Source of the DNA: SIG299 sp045531895
GTDB lineage: Bacteria; Bacillota; Clostridia; Lachnospirales; Lachnospiraceae
NCBI GenBank assembly: GCA_045531895.1
Contig: JAZSEW010000111.1
Span: 1-18,650 of the forward strand
Direction: 5' to 3'
DNA length: 18,650 nucleotides
Under the pieces are notes generated by a model, which worked only from the letters and a program-made list of their open reading frames with translations, did not search any database and was not told the DNA's origin. Below are positions 1 to 8,512 of this stretch, in pieces; position 1 is the stretch's first letter, and each line of letters starts with the position of its first letter. The position numbers and the translations under genes were made by a program.

Positions 1-1047
1 AGCAGCTAATAAACCGGAAAGGATAGCAACTTCCACAGAATGACGAAGTGCATTCTGTCCATAGCTCGTACGGTACTTCATTCTACCAAGAAGCTTAATG
101 AGTTCCGGATGAATACCGTGAACGCCAACCTCAAGGGCAGCAGATTCACCTTCTTCACGGATCATGGTTTCTACTTCTTTCTGAGCCTTTTCCACCATTT
201 CTTCAATTCTGGCCGGATGAATACGACCGTCTACAATCAGTTTTTCGAGAGCAATACGGGCAACGTCACGACGGATTGGGTCGAAACCGGAAAGAACAAC
301 TGCTTCCGGAGTATCGTCGATGATTAACTCGACGCCGGTCAAAGTTTCGAGCGTACGAATATTACGTCCTTCTCGACCGATAATTCTACCCTTCATTTCA
401 TCGTTTGGAAGCTGTACTACAGAAATTGTAGATTCAGCCACATGATCTGCTGCACAACGCTGAATAGCAGAAACAACATATTCTTTTGCTTTCTTTTCTG
501 CCTCTTCCTTTGCATTGTTTTCCAGTTCCTTAATAAGGACTGCAGTTTCATGCTTTACTTCATCTTCCACAGACTTAATAAGATATTCCTTTGCTTGTTC
601 GGAGGTCAAACCCGAGATTTTTTCAAGTTCCTGCAACTGACGCTGATGCGCTTCTTGTACTTCACCACGTAGGCGGTCAAGCTCAGCTTCCTTTGCATTC
701 ATCTTGGCTTCCCGTTTTTCCAATGTTTCCGCTTTTTTGTCGATTGCTTCTTCCTTGGAAAGAACTCTCTTTTCGTAGCGCTGAATTTCAGTTCTGCGTT
801 CCTTAGATTCTCTCTCCAGCTCATTCTTAGTCTTTAAAGACTCTTCCTTCGCTTCAAGCAATGCTTCCCGCTTTTTTGTTTCGGCTGTCTTTAATGCTTC
901 GTCAATAATTTCTCTTGCCTTGTTTTCTGCAGTACCAACCTTTGCTTCGTATACTTTTTTACGATATGCGATGGCTGCAAACCAGGCAATGACACCGGCA
1001 ATAAGGGCAGCTGCCACAGCGAGTACAATCGCTAAAATCGGACTCAT
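1..1047 (-). CDS. rny: Ribonuclease Y (3' end cut by window edge)
   Basis: Membrane-anchored endoribonuclease that starts decay of many mRNAs in Firmicutes. The first 349 residues are visible of a family that usually has about 520. Seen: an N-terminal membrane segment (about residues 3-27, rich in Ala/Ile/Val), a long charged Glu/Lys/Ala coiled-coil (about 30-200), a KH RNA-binding domain (about 205-270) with the loop IIGREGRN near residue 220, and the start of the HD domain with YRTSYGQN-LRHS-EVA, where His336 would be the first metal ligand. The HD dipeptide itself lies beyond the window. The ATG at 1047 has an AAGGAGG ribosome binding site about 10 bases upstream. It has its own promoter at 1132-1160, so it is a separate transcription unit from miaB, although read-through is possible because I see no terminator between them. 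Confidence 0.96.
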   Translation of the reverse strand, partial: MSPILAIVLAVAAALIAGVIAWFAAIAYRKKVYEAKVGTAENKAREIIDEALKTAETKKREALLEAKEESLKTKNELERESKERRTEIQRYEKRVLSKEEAIDKKAETLEKREAKMNAKEAELDRLRGEVQEAHQRQLQELEKISGLTSEQAKEYLIKSVEDEVKHETAVLIKELENNAKEEAEKKAKEYVVSAIQRCAADHVAESTISVVQLPNDEMKGRIIGREGRNIRTLETLTGVELIIDDTPEAVVLSGFDPIRRDVARIALEKLIVDGRIHPARIEEMVEKAQKEVETMIREEGESAALEVGVHGIHPELIKLLGRMKYRTSYGQNALRHSVEVAILSGLLAA

Positions 1048-1131
1048 GACAGGAGTACCTCCTTATTCAATTTTCATTGCATTTTAAACATCAAGATATA
1101 GTAATCCTAATTCTAAAAATACAACATATAA

Positions 1132-1160
1132 ATTTTATACTTTTTTCAGGCGTATGTCAA
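1132..1160 (-). promoter_or_regulatory. Sigma-A promoter of rny
   Basis: On the minus strand there is a perfect -35 TTGACA (1155-1160), a 17-base spacer, and the -10 TAAAAT (1132-1137). Transcription would start near 1125, leaving a leader of about 75 bases before the rny ATG. It sits in the 145-base gap between the miaB stop and rny. Confidence 0.8.
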
Positions 1161-1192
1161 GTATTGTTTATACATTTTCTAGTATTTGAGGT

Positions 1193-2638
1193 TTATGCAA
1201 TTTCCCCTATATAGTAGAATCCTTTGCATTCCTTCAAATTAACTAGGACTAATTTACCAATTAATTCTTTATCACCTTTAAAGTGAACCAACAGATTATT
1301 ACTGAGTCTTCCGGTGAGCATACCCTCGCCCTGTTCATTCTCTTCCTCTACCAGAACTTCCATGGTTTGTCCGGTATAACGGTTCGCACATGCTTCGGAA
1401 GTTATTTTAATTTCTTCTAGCAGACGATTAAAACGATCTTTTACTACATCCTCAGGTACCTGTTCCTCCATTTTTGCAGCAGGAGTTCCTGTTCTTTTAG
1501 AGTAAATAAAAGTATAGGCAGAATCAAATCCTGTTTTTCTTACTACATCTACGGTTTCTAAGAAATCCTCCTCCGTTTCTCCCGGAAATCCGACAATAAT
1601 ATCTGTAGTCAGGGAAATATCAGGCATGGAAGACTTAATTTTGTCCACCAGTTGCAAATAGTCTTCTTTCGTATATTTGCGGTTCATTTCCTTCAACACT
1701 CTTGTGCTGCCGGACTGCATCGGTAAATGCAGATGAGTACAGATTTTCTCTGAATTTTTCATTACTTCAATTAACTCATCAGATAAATCCTTGGGATGGG
1801 AGGTCATAAAGCGGATACGCTTGATTCCTTCCACTTCTTCCACCATTTTCAATAATTCCGCAAAAGAAACCGGAGTTTCCAATGTTTTTCCGTAGGAATT
1901 TACGTTCTGTCCCAGCAACATGATTTCCACAATACCTTCGTCCGCAAGTTTTTTTACTTCGGTGATAATATCCTCCGGCTTTCTGCTGCGTTCTCTGCCC
2001 CGGACATAAGGCACAATACAATAACTACAGAAATTATTGCATCCATACATAATATTCACACCGGCCTTAAACTTGTATTTATGCTCGCTCGGTAAGTCTT
2101 CTACAATCTGGTCCGTACCATTCCATACATCAACCACCATTTTACCTCGGAGTATATCTTCATATAACAGTTCTGCCAGCTTAAAAATATTATGGGTACC
2201 AAATACAATGTCTACAAAGCGATAACTTTTTTTAATTTTCTCTACCACATGTGCTTCCTGCATCATGCAACCGCACATGGCAATTTTCATATCCGGATTT
2301 TTCTTTTTCATAGTTCCGAGATAACCGATTCTGCCATATACTCTGGTGTTCGCATTTTCACGTACCGTACAGGTATTGTATAATACAAAATCCGCTTTTT
2401 CCGTGTCTGTCTCCACATAACCGATGTTTTCTAAAATGCCTGCCAGCTTCTCGGAGTCCTTGGAATTCATCTGACAACCAAAGGTCTGGACATGATAAGT
2501 CAGTTTACGCCCTTTCTCCGCTTCCTGTTCGGCTATCCAGCCCTTCAGTAAATCCATAAAGTAGTACTGGCGCTCCGGTTCCGTTGTTGGAACCTGCTCC
2601 AATGAAATTTCTTTAATTTTTTTTAACCATTCACTCAT
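1193..2638 (-). CDS. miaB: tRNA-2-methylthio-N6-dimethylallyladenosine synthase
   Basis: Radical-SAM enzyme that adds a methylthio group to i6A37 of tRNAs reading UNN codons. The 481-residue product has the N-terminal methylthiotransferase domain with cluster cysteines (FGCQMNSKDSE Cys55, NTCTVREN Cys90, AMCGC Cys122/124). It then has the radical-SAM motif CNNFCSYC (Cys200/204/207), followed by a C-terminal TRAM-type RNA-binding segment. The Cys-Gln-Met-Asn signature and long N-terminal extension favour MiaB over MtaB/YqeV. I chose the ATG at 2638 because AGGAGAG lies about 10 bases upstream. A GTG 15 codons further up (2683) is open but has no binding site and adds an unlike, Arg/Pro-rich stretch. 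It follows proA after 85 bases and precedes the rny promoter. Confidence 0.95.
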   Translation of the reverse strand: MSEWLKKIKEISLEQVPTTEPERQYYFMDLLKGWIAEQEAEKGRKLTYHVQTFGCQMNSKDSEKLAGILENIGYVETDTEKADFVLYNTCTVRENANTRVYGRIGYLGTMKKKNPDMKIAMCGCMMQEAHVVEKIKKSYRFVDIVFGTHNIFKLAELLYEDILRGKMVVDVWNGTDQIVEDLPSEHKYKFKAGVNIMYGCNNFCSYCIVPYVRGRERSRKPEDIITEVKKLADEGIVEIMLLGQNVNSYGKTLETPVSFAELLKMVEEVEGIKRIRFMTSHPKDLSDELIEVMKNSEKICTHLHLPMQSGSTRVLKEMNRKYTKEDYLQLVDKIKSSMPDISLTTDIIVGFPGETEEDFLETVDVVRKTGFDSAYTFIYSKRTGTPAAKMEEQVPEDVVKDRFNRLLEEIKITSEACANRYTGQTMEVLVEEENEQGEGMLTGRLSNNLLVHFKGDKELIGKLVLVNLKECKGFYYIGEIA

Positions 2639-2670
2639 AATATTCTTACTCTCCTGAACAAACAAAATCA

Positions 2671-2717
2671 GGGGCCGGCGCACAAACAGTCACTAAAGTG
2701 CTTTATGCAACAGCCCC
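2671..2717 (-). terminator. Possible hairpin between proA and miaB
   Basis: In the gap just after the proA stop the minus strand can pair GGGGC (2713-2717) with GCCCC (2671-2675). A small inner palindrome CACT-tt-AGTG lies at 2691-2700. Only a weak T-rich stretch follows (TGATTTTGTTTG). It could be a partial terminator of the proBA transcript or a leader structure of miaB; the call is weak. Confidence 0.3.
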
Positions 2718-2723
2718 AAAATG

Positions 2724-3965
2724 TTAACGAATTTGTCCGTTACCAAAAATAATATACTTTGTTGTTGTCAGCTCTTCCAATCCCAGAGGACCTCTGGCAT
2801 GAAGTTTCTGGGTACTGATACCGATTTCTGCACCAAATCCAAATTCTCCGCCATCGGTAAAACGGGTAGATGCATTGACATATACTGCCGCGGCATCAAT
2901 TTCGTTTAAGAAACGAAGGGAATTCTCGTAGTCTTTTGTAATAATAGACTCCGAATGTCCGGTGTTGTGCTCATTGATATGTGCAATAGCTTCATCAATG
3001 GAATCCACAATTTTTACAGAAATAAGTCTGTCTAAATATTCTTTATAAAAATCTTCCTCGGTTGCTTCTTCCATCTGCGGACAAATGGCTCTTGCACGTT
3101 CATCTGCACGCATCACAACAGCCTTTTGAGTGAGTTTTTCATAAACAGCCGGCAGAAAGTCCTTTGCGATACTTTCGTGCACTACAAGGGATTCTGCAGC
3201 GTTACAGACGCCAAGGCGCTGTGTTTTTGCATTGTCGATAATATTTAATGCCATGTCAAAATCAGCGGAAGCATCCACATAAATATGACAGTTACCGGTA
3301 CCTGTTTCAATCACAGGTACCGTGCTGTTCTCTACAACACTTTTAATTAAACCTGCGCCGCCTCTCGGAATCAGCACATCCACATATTCATTTAAGCGCA
3401 TCAGTGCTGTTGCGGTTTCACGGTCGGTAGACTCTACAATCTGTACGACATCTTCGCAAATCCCCTGTTTCTTTAAAGCCTCACGGATTATCTTTGTAAT
3501 GGCAAGGTTGGAATGAATACAGTCACTGCCGCCACGTAAAATTACTGCATTACCGGTTTTAAAGCACAGACAGAATGCATCCGGAGTTACATTCGGACGT
3601 GATTCGTAAATCATACCGATAACTCCGAGAGGAACTCTTTTTTTACCAATCATCAGTCCATTTGGGCGGTTTGTCATGGAAAGAACCTCACCTACCGGGT
3701 CTTTTAAATCTGCTACCTGTAAAATTCCATCTGCCATAGCTTTTACTCTTGCTTCATTAACCGACAGACGGTCAAGTAACGCTTCTGACATGCCGTTTGC
3801 TTTTGCATTTTTCACATCTGTTTCGTTTGCTGCTATAATGTCTGCACTGTTTGCCACTAAAGCTGCGGCAACAGCCTTTAACGCTTCATTTTTCTTTACG
3901 GTTGATAAAATTGCAAGTTTATGAGATGCTGCTTTTGCACGTTTTCCTATTTCTATTAAATCCAT
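2724..3965 (-). CDS. proA: Gamma-glutamyl phosphate reductase (glutamate-5-semialdehyde dehydrogenase)
   Basis: Second step of proline synthesis: NADPH-dependent reduction of gamma-glutamyl phosphate to glutamate-5-semialdehyde, cytosolic. At 413 residues it has the normal family length. Seen: the ESRPNVTPDA block (121-130), the catalytic cysteine in LGVCNAAESL (Cys254), and the C-terminal GGEFGFGAEIGISTQKLHARGP block typical of ProA within the aldehyde dehydrogenase superfamily. The ATG at 3965 is preceded by AAAGGATG at suitable distance. It lies 63 bases downstream of proB in the same orientation, so the two enzymes, which hand on a labile acyl phosphate, are almost certainly made from one transcript. 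A perfect short palindrome sits between them (3984-3999). Confidence 0.97.
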   Translation of the reverse strand: MDLIEIGKRAKAASHKLAILSTVKKNEALKAVAAALVANSADIIAANETDVKNAKANGMSEALLDRLSVNEARVKAMADGILQVADLKDPVGEVLSMTNRPNGLMIGKKRVPLGVIGMIYESRPNVTPDAFCLCFKTGNAVILRGGSDCIHSNLAITKIIREALKKQGICEDVVQIVESTDRETATALMRLNEYVDVLIPRGGAGLIKSVVENSTVPVIETGTGNCHIYVDASADFDMALNIIDNAKTQRLGVCNAAESLVVHESIAKDFLPAVYEKLTQKAVVMRADERARAICPQMEEATEEDFYKEYLDRLISVKIVDSIDEAIAHINEHNTGHSESIITKDYENSLRFLNEIDAAAVYVNASTRFTDGGEFGFGAEIGISTQKLHARGPLGLEELTTTKYIIFGNGQIR

Positions 3966-3983
3966 AACTGCTCATCCTTTCTG

Positions 3984-3999
3984 GTTGTCATCTGACAAC
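3984..3999 (-). repeat. Short perfect inverted repeat between proB and proA
   Basis: GTTGTCA and TGACAAC form 7-base arms separated by two bases. It lies just upstream of the proA ribosome binding site. It could be a protein operator or a small mRNA hairpin tuning proA translation; the sequence alone does not decide. Confidence 0.5.
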
Positions 4000-4028
4000 G
4001 CTTTCTGCTGATGTATATAAACTATCGT

Positions 4029-4880
4029 TTATTTATGTGTAATATAATCTAAAAGATGAAAATTTTCTACTTCATGGGCACAGAACAAGGTTCCCACCTG
4101 TTCTCCTTCCATTACCCTGCGAAGGTTTTCGATATCATCACCGTTGGCAATAATCATGTCCGCACCGGAATCTGTCGCAATTTTTGCTGCTGAAAGCTTC
4201 GTCTGCATACCGCCGGTTCCAACCGAACTGGAACTGCCCTTTGCCATCCCAAGCACGGATTCATTCAAATCTTCAATCTGGTGGAAGAACACTGCATCCG
4301 GATTCTTCTTCGGGTCATCTGAATACAGACCGTCAATATCAGATAACAAAATCACTAAATCACCATGTATCATTGCAGTTACAAGCGCTGCCAATGTATC
4401 ATTTTCACCAATACCAAGGTTTTCCATTTCGTCGGTAGAAACCGTATCATTTTCATTTACAATCGGGATAACTCCCATTTTAAATAATTGTTCGAATGTG
4501 TTACATGCATTCTGTCGTGTAATGTCATTTAAAATTGTAAACTTTGTCATAAGAATCTGGGCGCAGGGCTGATGATATTCGGAAAATAATTTCTGGTATA
4601 CAGTCATAAGACTTGCCTGACCAATTGCTGCACAGGCCTGCTTTTCTGAAAGAGTCTTCGGTCGTTCCTGCATTCCTACCGATTTACGTCCGACTGCCAC
4701 GGCACCGGAGGTCACTAACACCACATCTCTGCCCTGATTATGCAGGTCGGTAAGCAAACGTACCAGCTTTTCCAATTTTGCAAAATTAATATTTCCTGTT
4801 GCTTCATGTGTAATTGTAGAAGAACCAACCTTTACTACAATTCTCTGTTTCTTGCTTAAATTTTTTCTCATCTCGTCCAT
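4029..4880 (-). CDS. proB: Glutamate 5-kinase, short form without PUA domain
   Basis: First step of proline synthesis: ATP-dependent phosphorylation of L-glutamate, usually feedback-inhibited by proline. The 283-residue product shows the amino-acid kinase fold: VVKVGSST (15-22), LVTSGAVAVG (about 55-64), NENDTV (142-147), LLSDIDGLY (about 178-186) and GTGGMQTKLSAAK (221-233). It ends soon after the kinase domain, so the C-terminal PUA domain of the E. coli-type enzyme (367 aa) is absent, as in a number of other bacteria. The ATG at 4880 has GAGGG five bases upstream; a second ATG at 4871 has no good site. It follows the upstream flavoprotein gene after only 14 bases, which suggests co-transcription. 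Confidence 0.96.
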   Translation of the reverse strand: MDEMRKNLSKKQRIVVKVGSSTITHEATGNINFAKLEKLVRLLTDLHNQGRDVVLVTSGAVAVGRKSVGMQERPKTLSEKQACAAIGQASLMTVYQKLFSEYHQPCAQILMTKFTILNDITRQNACNTFEQLFKMGVIPIVNENDTVSTDEMENLGIGENDTLAALVTAMIHGDLVILLSDIDGLYSDDPKKNPDAVFFHQIEDLNESVLGMAKGSSSSVGTGGMQTKLSAAKIATDSGADMIIANGDDIENLRRVMEGEQVGTLFCAHEVENFHLLDYITHK

Positions 4881-4894
4881 GGTTACCCTCGATT

Positions 4895-6490
4895 CTACTT
4901 ACTATAAATTGAAGCAATTGCCTCAAACACCTTGATTCCGTCCACTGCTGCACTTGTAATGCCACCGGCATAACCGGCACCTTCGCCACAGGGATAAAAA
5001 CCTTTGATATCTGCCTGATAATCCTCTCCCCGTACAATGCGCACCGGCGAGGAGGTTCTGGTTTCTACGCCGAGAAGTACCGCATCCTCTCTGGCAAATC
5101 CGGGAATTTTCTTATCAAAGGCAAGAATACCTTCTTTTAAGCTGCAAAGAATATACTCCGGCAAACAATTCCTTAAATCTGAAAGGCTATACTTCCCTTT
5201 GGTATTTGGAACAATTTCTCCTATTGTAACAGACTTTTGCCCGCTTAACAAGTCTCCAAATAATTGAATCGGAATTTTCCCGTGTCCTTCTTTAAATGCG
5301 GCTTCCTCCCACTTACGCTGAAATTGTACTCCGGCCAGCGGTCCGGTAAAGCCTTCGTTTACAAAATCCTCCGGTGTCACCGTTACAATCAGTGCACTGT
5401 TGGCGTTTTTTTCCGAACGGTCGTGATTGCTCATGCCATTGACTACAGTCCGTCCTTCTTCAGAAGAAGCATTCACAACAAACCCTCCCGGACACATGCA
5501 AAAAGAATATACTCCTCTGCCGTTTTCACACTGATGTGTCAGCTTGTAATCCGCAGCCGGAAGTTCCCTATAGCTTTCCCCATACTGGGAACGGCCAATC
5601 ATTTCCTGCGGATGCTCTATACGCACACCAATGGCAAATGCCTTGTTCTCCATGGTCAATGGTTTGGTTATCAGCATTTCAAAAGTATCTCTGGCACTGT
5701 GTCCTAAAGCGGCTACAACAACTTGTGATTCTATCGTTGTAGAATCATTTACCGTTACACCCTTTATACTTCCGTCTTCCTGTAACACAAGATCCGTCAC
5801 TTTGGAAGAAAAACGAAACTCTGCCCCCCAGGAAATCATCTGCTTCCGCATGGAAACGATAATATGACGCAAATTGTCTGTACCGATATGAGGTTTGTTT
5901 ATATATAAAATTTCCTCCGGAGCACCATGCTCCACAAAAATCTCTAAAACCTTGCGAATACGCCCGGAAGGATCCTTAACCATCGTATTTAACTTACCAT
6001 CGGAAAAGGTACCTGCTCCACCTTCTCCAAACTGGACATTACTCTCTGTATGTAAAGCACCTCCTGACCAGAACTCCTCCACACGTCTTATGCGGTCTTC
6101 CATTGGCTCGCCCCGTTCTATCACAATCGGTGCATATCCATGCTTAGCCAAAAAATAGGAACAGAACAAGCCTGCCGGACCGGCACCGATCACAATCGGG
6201 CGTTGCTTTATCGGCTTTGTTCCACACGGCACAAAAGCATATTCCTCCCTTGGCGCCGGAACAACTTTTCCTTTTGCCTTTGCAAGAATACGCTGTTCTT
6301 CCTTTTCAGGCAGTGCCACATCAATGGCATAAACAAAATGCAGTTCCTGTTTTTTTCTTGCATCAATGGAACGCTTTTTTATCGTATATGTAAAATTCTC
6401 ATGAGGAAGCTTAAGTTCCTTTTTCACCGCCAGCGTAAGTTCCTCTTTTGTATGACGAATATGCAGTTTTAACTGAGGTATTCTTATCAT
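4895..6490 (-). CDS. FAD-dependent dehydrogenase, COG2509 type
   Basis: A 531-residue flavoprotein of unknown substrate. Residues 1-95 form a basic N-terminal domain (KKELKLPHENFTYTIKKRS then Asp-Val-Ala-rich strands), followed by the dinucleotide-binding motif IGAGPAGLFCSYFLAKHG (GxGxxG at 102-107) ending in a ribose-binding Glu (VIERG). A mid-region GEGGAGTFSDGKL block and the C-terminal CGEGAGYAGGITSAAVDG block complete the FAD site. This arrangement matches the poorly characterised FAD-dependent dehydrogenases grouped as COG2509, common in Clostridia. The start ATG has AAAGG upstream. It sits between another flavoprotein gene and proB; whether it has anything to do with proline or glutamate redox chemistry is not shown by the sequence. 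Confidence 0.85.
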   Translation of the reverse strand: MIRIPQLKLHIRHTKEELTLAVKKELKLPHENFTYTIKKRSIDARKKQELHFVYAIDVALPEKEEQRILAKAKGKVVPAPREEYAFVPCGTKPIKQRPIVIGAGPAGLFCSYFLAKHGYAPIVIERGEPMEDRIRRVEEFWSGGALHTESNVQFGEGGAGTFSDGKLNTMVKDPSGRIRKVLEIFVEHGAPEEILYINKPHIGTDNLRHIIVSMRKQMISWGAEFRFSSKVTDLVLQEDGSIKGVTVNDSTTIESQVVVAALGHSARDTFEMLITKPLTMENKAFAIGVRIEHPQEMIGRSQYGESYRELPAADYKLTHQCENGRGVYSFCMCPGGFVVNASSEEGRTVVNGMSNHDRSEKNANSALIVTVTPEDFVNEGFTGPLAGVQFQRKWEEAAFKEGHGKIPIQLFGDLLSGQKSVTIGEIVPNTKGKYSLSDLRNCLPEYILCSLKEGILAFDKKIPGFAREDAVLLGVETRTSSPVRIVRGEDYQADIKGFYPCGEGAGYAGGITSAAVDGIKVFEAIASIYSK

Positions 6491-6555
6491 AATACTTTAC
6501 CTTTTCTGTTTATAATTAGTTCAATTATTCTACTATTGTAGATATATTCTTTTCA

Positions 6556-7779
6556 TTACTTTGATGCCGCATATAGTCCCGCCACATAGCCACTGCTCCA
6601 TGCCCACTGCAAATTATAACCACCACAGGTACCGTCCACATCCACCAGTTCCCCTGCAAAGTATAAACCCTTGACCAGCTTGGATTCCATAGTTTCCGGT
6701 ATAATATCAGCAGTATCCACACCGCCGGCACACACCTGTGCATTGGCAAACGGATTCAGTTCTGTCACCTGACAGGTCAATCCCTTATATAACGTAGCCA
6801 GTTTTTGAAAAACTTCCGGATGATACGCTTTTTTACTATCTGCTTCCGGATCAATTCCGGCTTCCTTCAATAATATATAATTTAATTTATGGTTCAAAAG
6901 TCCGGTCAGTACTTCTTCTGCTGTTCGTTTTTTTAACGTTTCAAAACGATGCTGTAATAAATGCTCTACTTCCTCTATACTATATCCCGGTAACAAATCA
7001 ACGAAACACTTTACCTTGTTTCCTCTGTTTAGTGCCTCTCCGGCAAAACGGCTTACCTGAAAGACCGGAATCCCCGACAAACCATACTCTGTAAACAAAA
7101 GCTCACCTTTTTCCAAAGCAATTGGCTTTCCGTTTTCCAAAACGGTAATCATACCCTCTGTACGGACACCCGATACAGTCTTAAACCATTTTTCCTTGCA
7201 TCGAAGCTGTACCAGCGCGGGAATCAGTGGTGTTATCCGATGTCCCAAACGTTCTGCCAGACTATAGCCTGAGAATTCTTTTGGTTCCTTCATTCCGGCC
7301 ACACTTCCACAACATAAAATTACTTTATCATATTCTTCACATCCCTGCTCGCTTTTTACAAGAAAGCCATCACCACTATATTTTACAGAAAACACCGGAG
7401 AAAACATTGTCTTTACCCGCCTTGCACGAAGCTCCATGGCAAGTGCATCTGCCACCGAGGCCGCCTGCTCGGAATTTGGATAAACATATCCATTGCGGTA
7501 TTTCGGCTCTATTCCAATACTTTTGAAAAAATCAATCGTCTTTTCTACCGTAAAAAACTCCCGCACTGCCTTAGAAAAAGACGGATTTCTTCCACGATAA
7601 CAGGAATCCTCCTGTACTATATTCGTATAATTACATTTTCCGTTGCCCGTCGCCAGAATTTTTTTCCCAAGGCGATCCTTTGCTTCATATACGGTAACCT
7701 CCGCACCATGAGAAGCCGCTGTAATCGCCGCCATCATACCGGAGGCACCGCCACCGATTATCGCAATACGTGTTCTCAT
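6556..7779 (-). CDS. HI0933/BaiN-family FAD-binding oxidoreductase
   Basis: A 407-residue flavoprotein. Seen: an N-terminal Rossmann motif IAIIGGGASGMMAA (GxGxxG at 9-14), the acidic end of the second strand (VYEAKD), the family-specific GKKILATGNGKCNYTN block (38-53), and the C-terminal FAD-binding segment GELVDVDGTCGGYNLQWAWSSG. These define the HI0933 (YhiN) family. Members include BaiN, a bile-acid reductase of gut clostridia, but most members have no known substrate, so I give no symbol and do not claim bile-acid activity. CAGGAAAA lies upstream of the ATG. The gene starts 15 bases after the preceding membrane-protein gene and is followed after 65 bases by a second, differently built flavoprotein gene. 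Confidence 0.88.
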   Translation of the reverse strand: MRTRIAIIGGGASGMMAAITAASHGAEVTVYEAKDRLGKKILATGNGKCNYTNIVQEDSCYRGRNPSFSKAVREFFTVEKTIDFFKSIGIEPKYRNGYVYPNSEQAASVADALAMELRARRVKTMFSPVFSVKYSGDGFLVKSEQGCEEYDKVILCCGSVAGMKEPKEFSGYSLAERLGHRITPLIPALVQLRCKEKWFKTVSGVRTEGMITVLENGKPIALEKGELLFTEYGLSGIPVFQVSRFAGEALNRGNKVKCFVDLLPGYSIEEVEHLLQHRFETLKKRTAEEVLTGLLNHKLNYILLKEAGIDPEADSKKAYHPEVFQKLATLYKGLTCQVTELNPFANAQVCAGGVDTADIIPETMESKLVKGLYFAGELVDVDGTCGGYNLQWAWSSGYVAGLYAASK

Positions 7780-7794
7780 ATCTTTTTCCTGTCC

Positions 7795-8466
7795 TTAACT
7801 TGTATATCCTTCTAAAATGCTATATAACTCCTGAGTATCTTTCACATAAAAGCCCTGAGTAATTATCTGTTGTACTTCTTCTGTAAGGCTGTCCACCCGT
7901 ATTTCCGTGTATTCATAAACAGTTTTTAAATCACTGTAATATACTGCAACAAACTCACCCCGCTTGCAGATATAAAACTGGTTTTCCACCTTTGTTTCAT
8001 TATATGTTTTTCTTAAAACTACCTTGTCCGCACTGAACGAAACAATTTCATAAGAAACCAGACCACTCAGATATTCATTGACCGGCATAGCCTCCATATA
8101 CCCCTCCACATAAGCAGCCAGTTCCCTGCGGTCAAGCCCTACCATAAAACCAGGAATTGCCAGCTGTTCTCTTTCCTCCGTCTGACTTTGCAGATAACAG
8201 GTCTCCAGAAAATAGCTGGCGTTTGCCCGAAGCGTCTCTTGCGTTGCAGCCGCAGAAACTGCCTCTGTGTTTTCACTTAACATCTGTTGTAATAACCGTT
8301 CATTTTCCCCGGAGGATTGCAGAATTTCATTTAACAGTTTTGTATTCTGCTCCACCGCTTCACGATTATAGTGTAGCAATGCATTTTTGAAACTCATATA
8401 ATAACACAAGCCAAATATAATTGAAATGCCGGCAAACAGCAGGGAAGTATATAAAATTTTCTTCAT
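7795..8466 (-). CDS. Membrane-anchored protein with BofC-like C-terminal tail, function unknown
   Basis: I do not recognise this 223-residue protein by name. Residues 4-24 form one membrane segment after a MKK start, giving an anchored protein with its bulk probably outside the membrane. Residues 29-65 are Glu/Gln/Leu-rich and may form a short coiled coil. A mixed alpha/beta region follows (about 100-185). The tail (about 188-223), with the pattern DSLTEEVQQIITQGFYVKD then a final YSILEGYTS, resembles the C-terminal domain of BofC, a sporulation checkpoint protein; that likeness is from memory and is inference. It has a perfect AGGAGG five bases before the ATG, so it is probably well translated. 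It lies between a SpoVB/MurJ-like flippase and flavoprotein genes, 46 and 15 bases away. Confidence 0.75.
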   Translation of the reverse strand: MKKILYTSLLFAGISIIFGLCYYMSFKNALLHYNREAVEQNTKLLNEILQSSGENERLLQQMLSENTEAVSAAATQETLRANASYFLETCYLQSQTEEREQLAIPGFMVGLDRRELAAYVEGYMEAMPVNEYLSGLVSYEIVSFSADKVVLRKTYNETKVENQFYICKRGEFVAVYYSDLKTVYEYTEIRVDSLTEEVQQIITQGFYVKDTQELYSILEGYTS

Positions 8467-8512
8467 GGTAACCTCCTAGTTTTTTTAGAAGTATTTACCG
8501 AAAGAAAACAAC

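Noticed and set aside
1050..1064. Near-palindrome GGAGTACCTCC at the rny ribosome binding site
   Set aside because: The arms are imperfect and it is explained by the Shine-Dalgarno sequence itself; too short to call an operator.
2639..2683. Upstream GTG start for miaB
   Set aside because: No ribosome binding site precedes it, and the extra 15 residues do not look like a MiaB N-terminus; the ATG at 2638 has AGGAGAG.
4144..4572. Plus-strand open frame of 142 codons
   Set aside because: It is fully antisense to the well-supported proB and has a shadow-like composition.
6520..6545. Small CTAC-aata-GTAG inverted repeat and AT-rich promoter-like boxes before the COG2509 gene
   Set aside because: Four-base arms and weak boxes (TTGAAC with no well-spaced -10) occur by chance in such AT-rich sequence.
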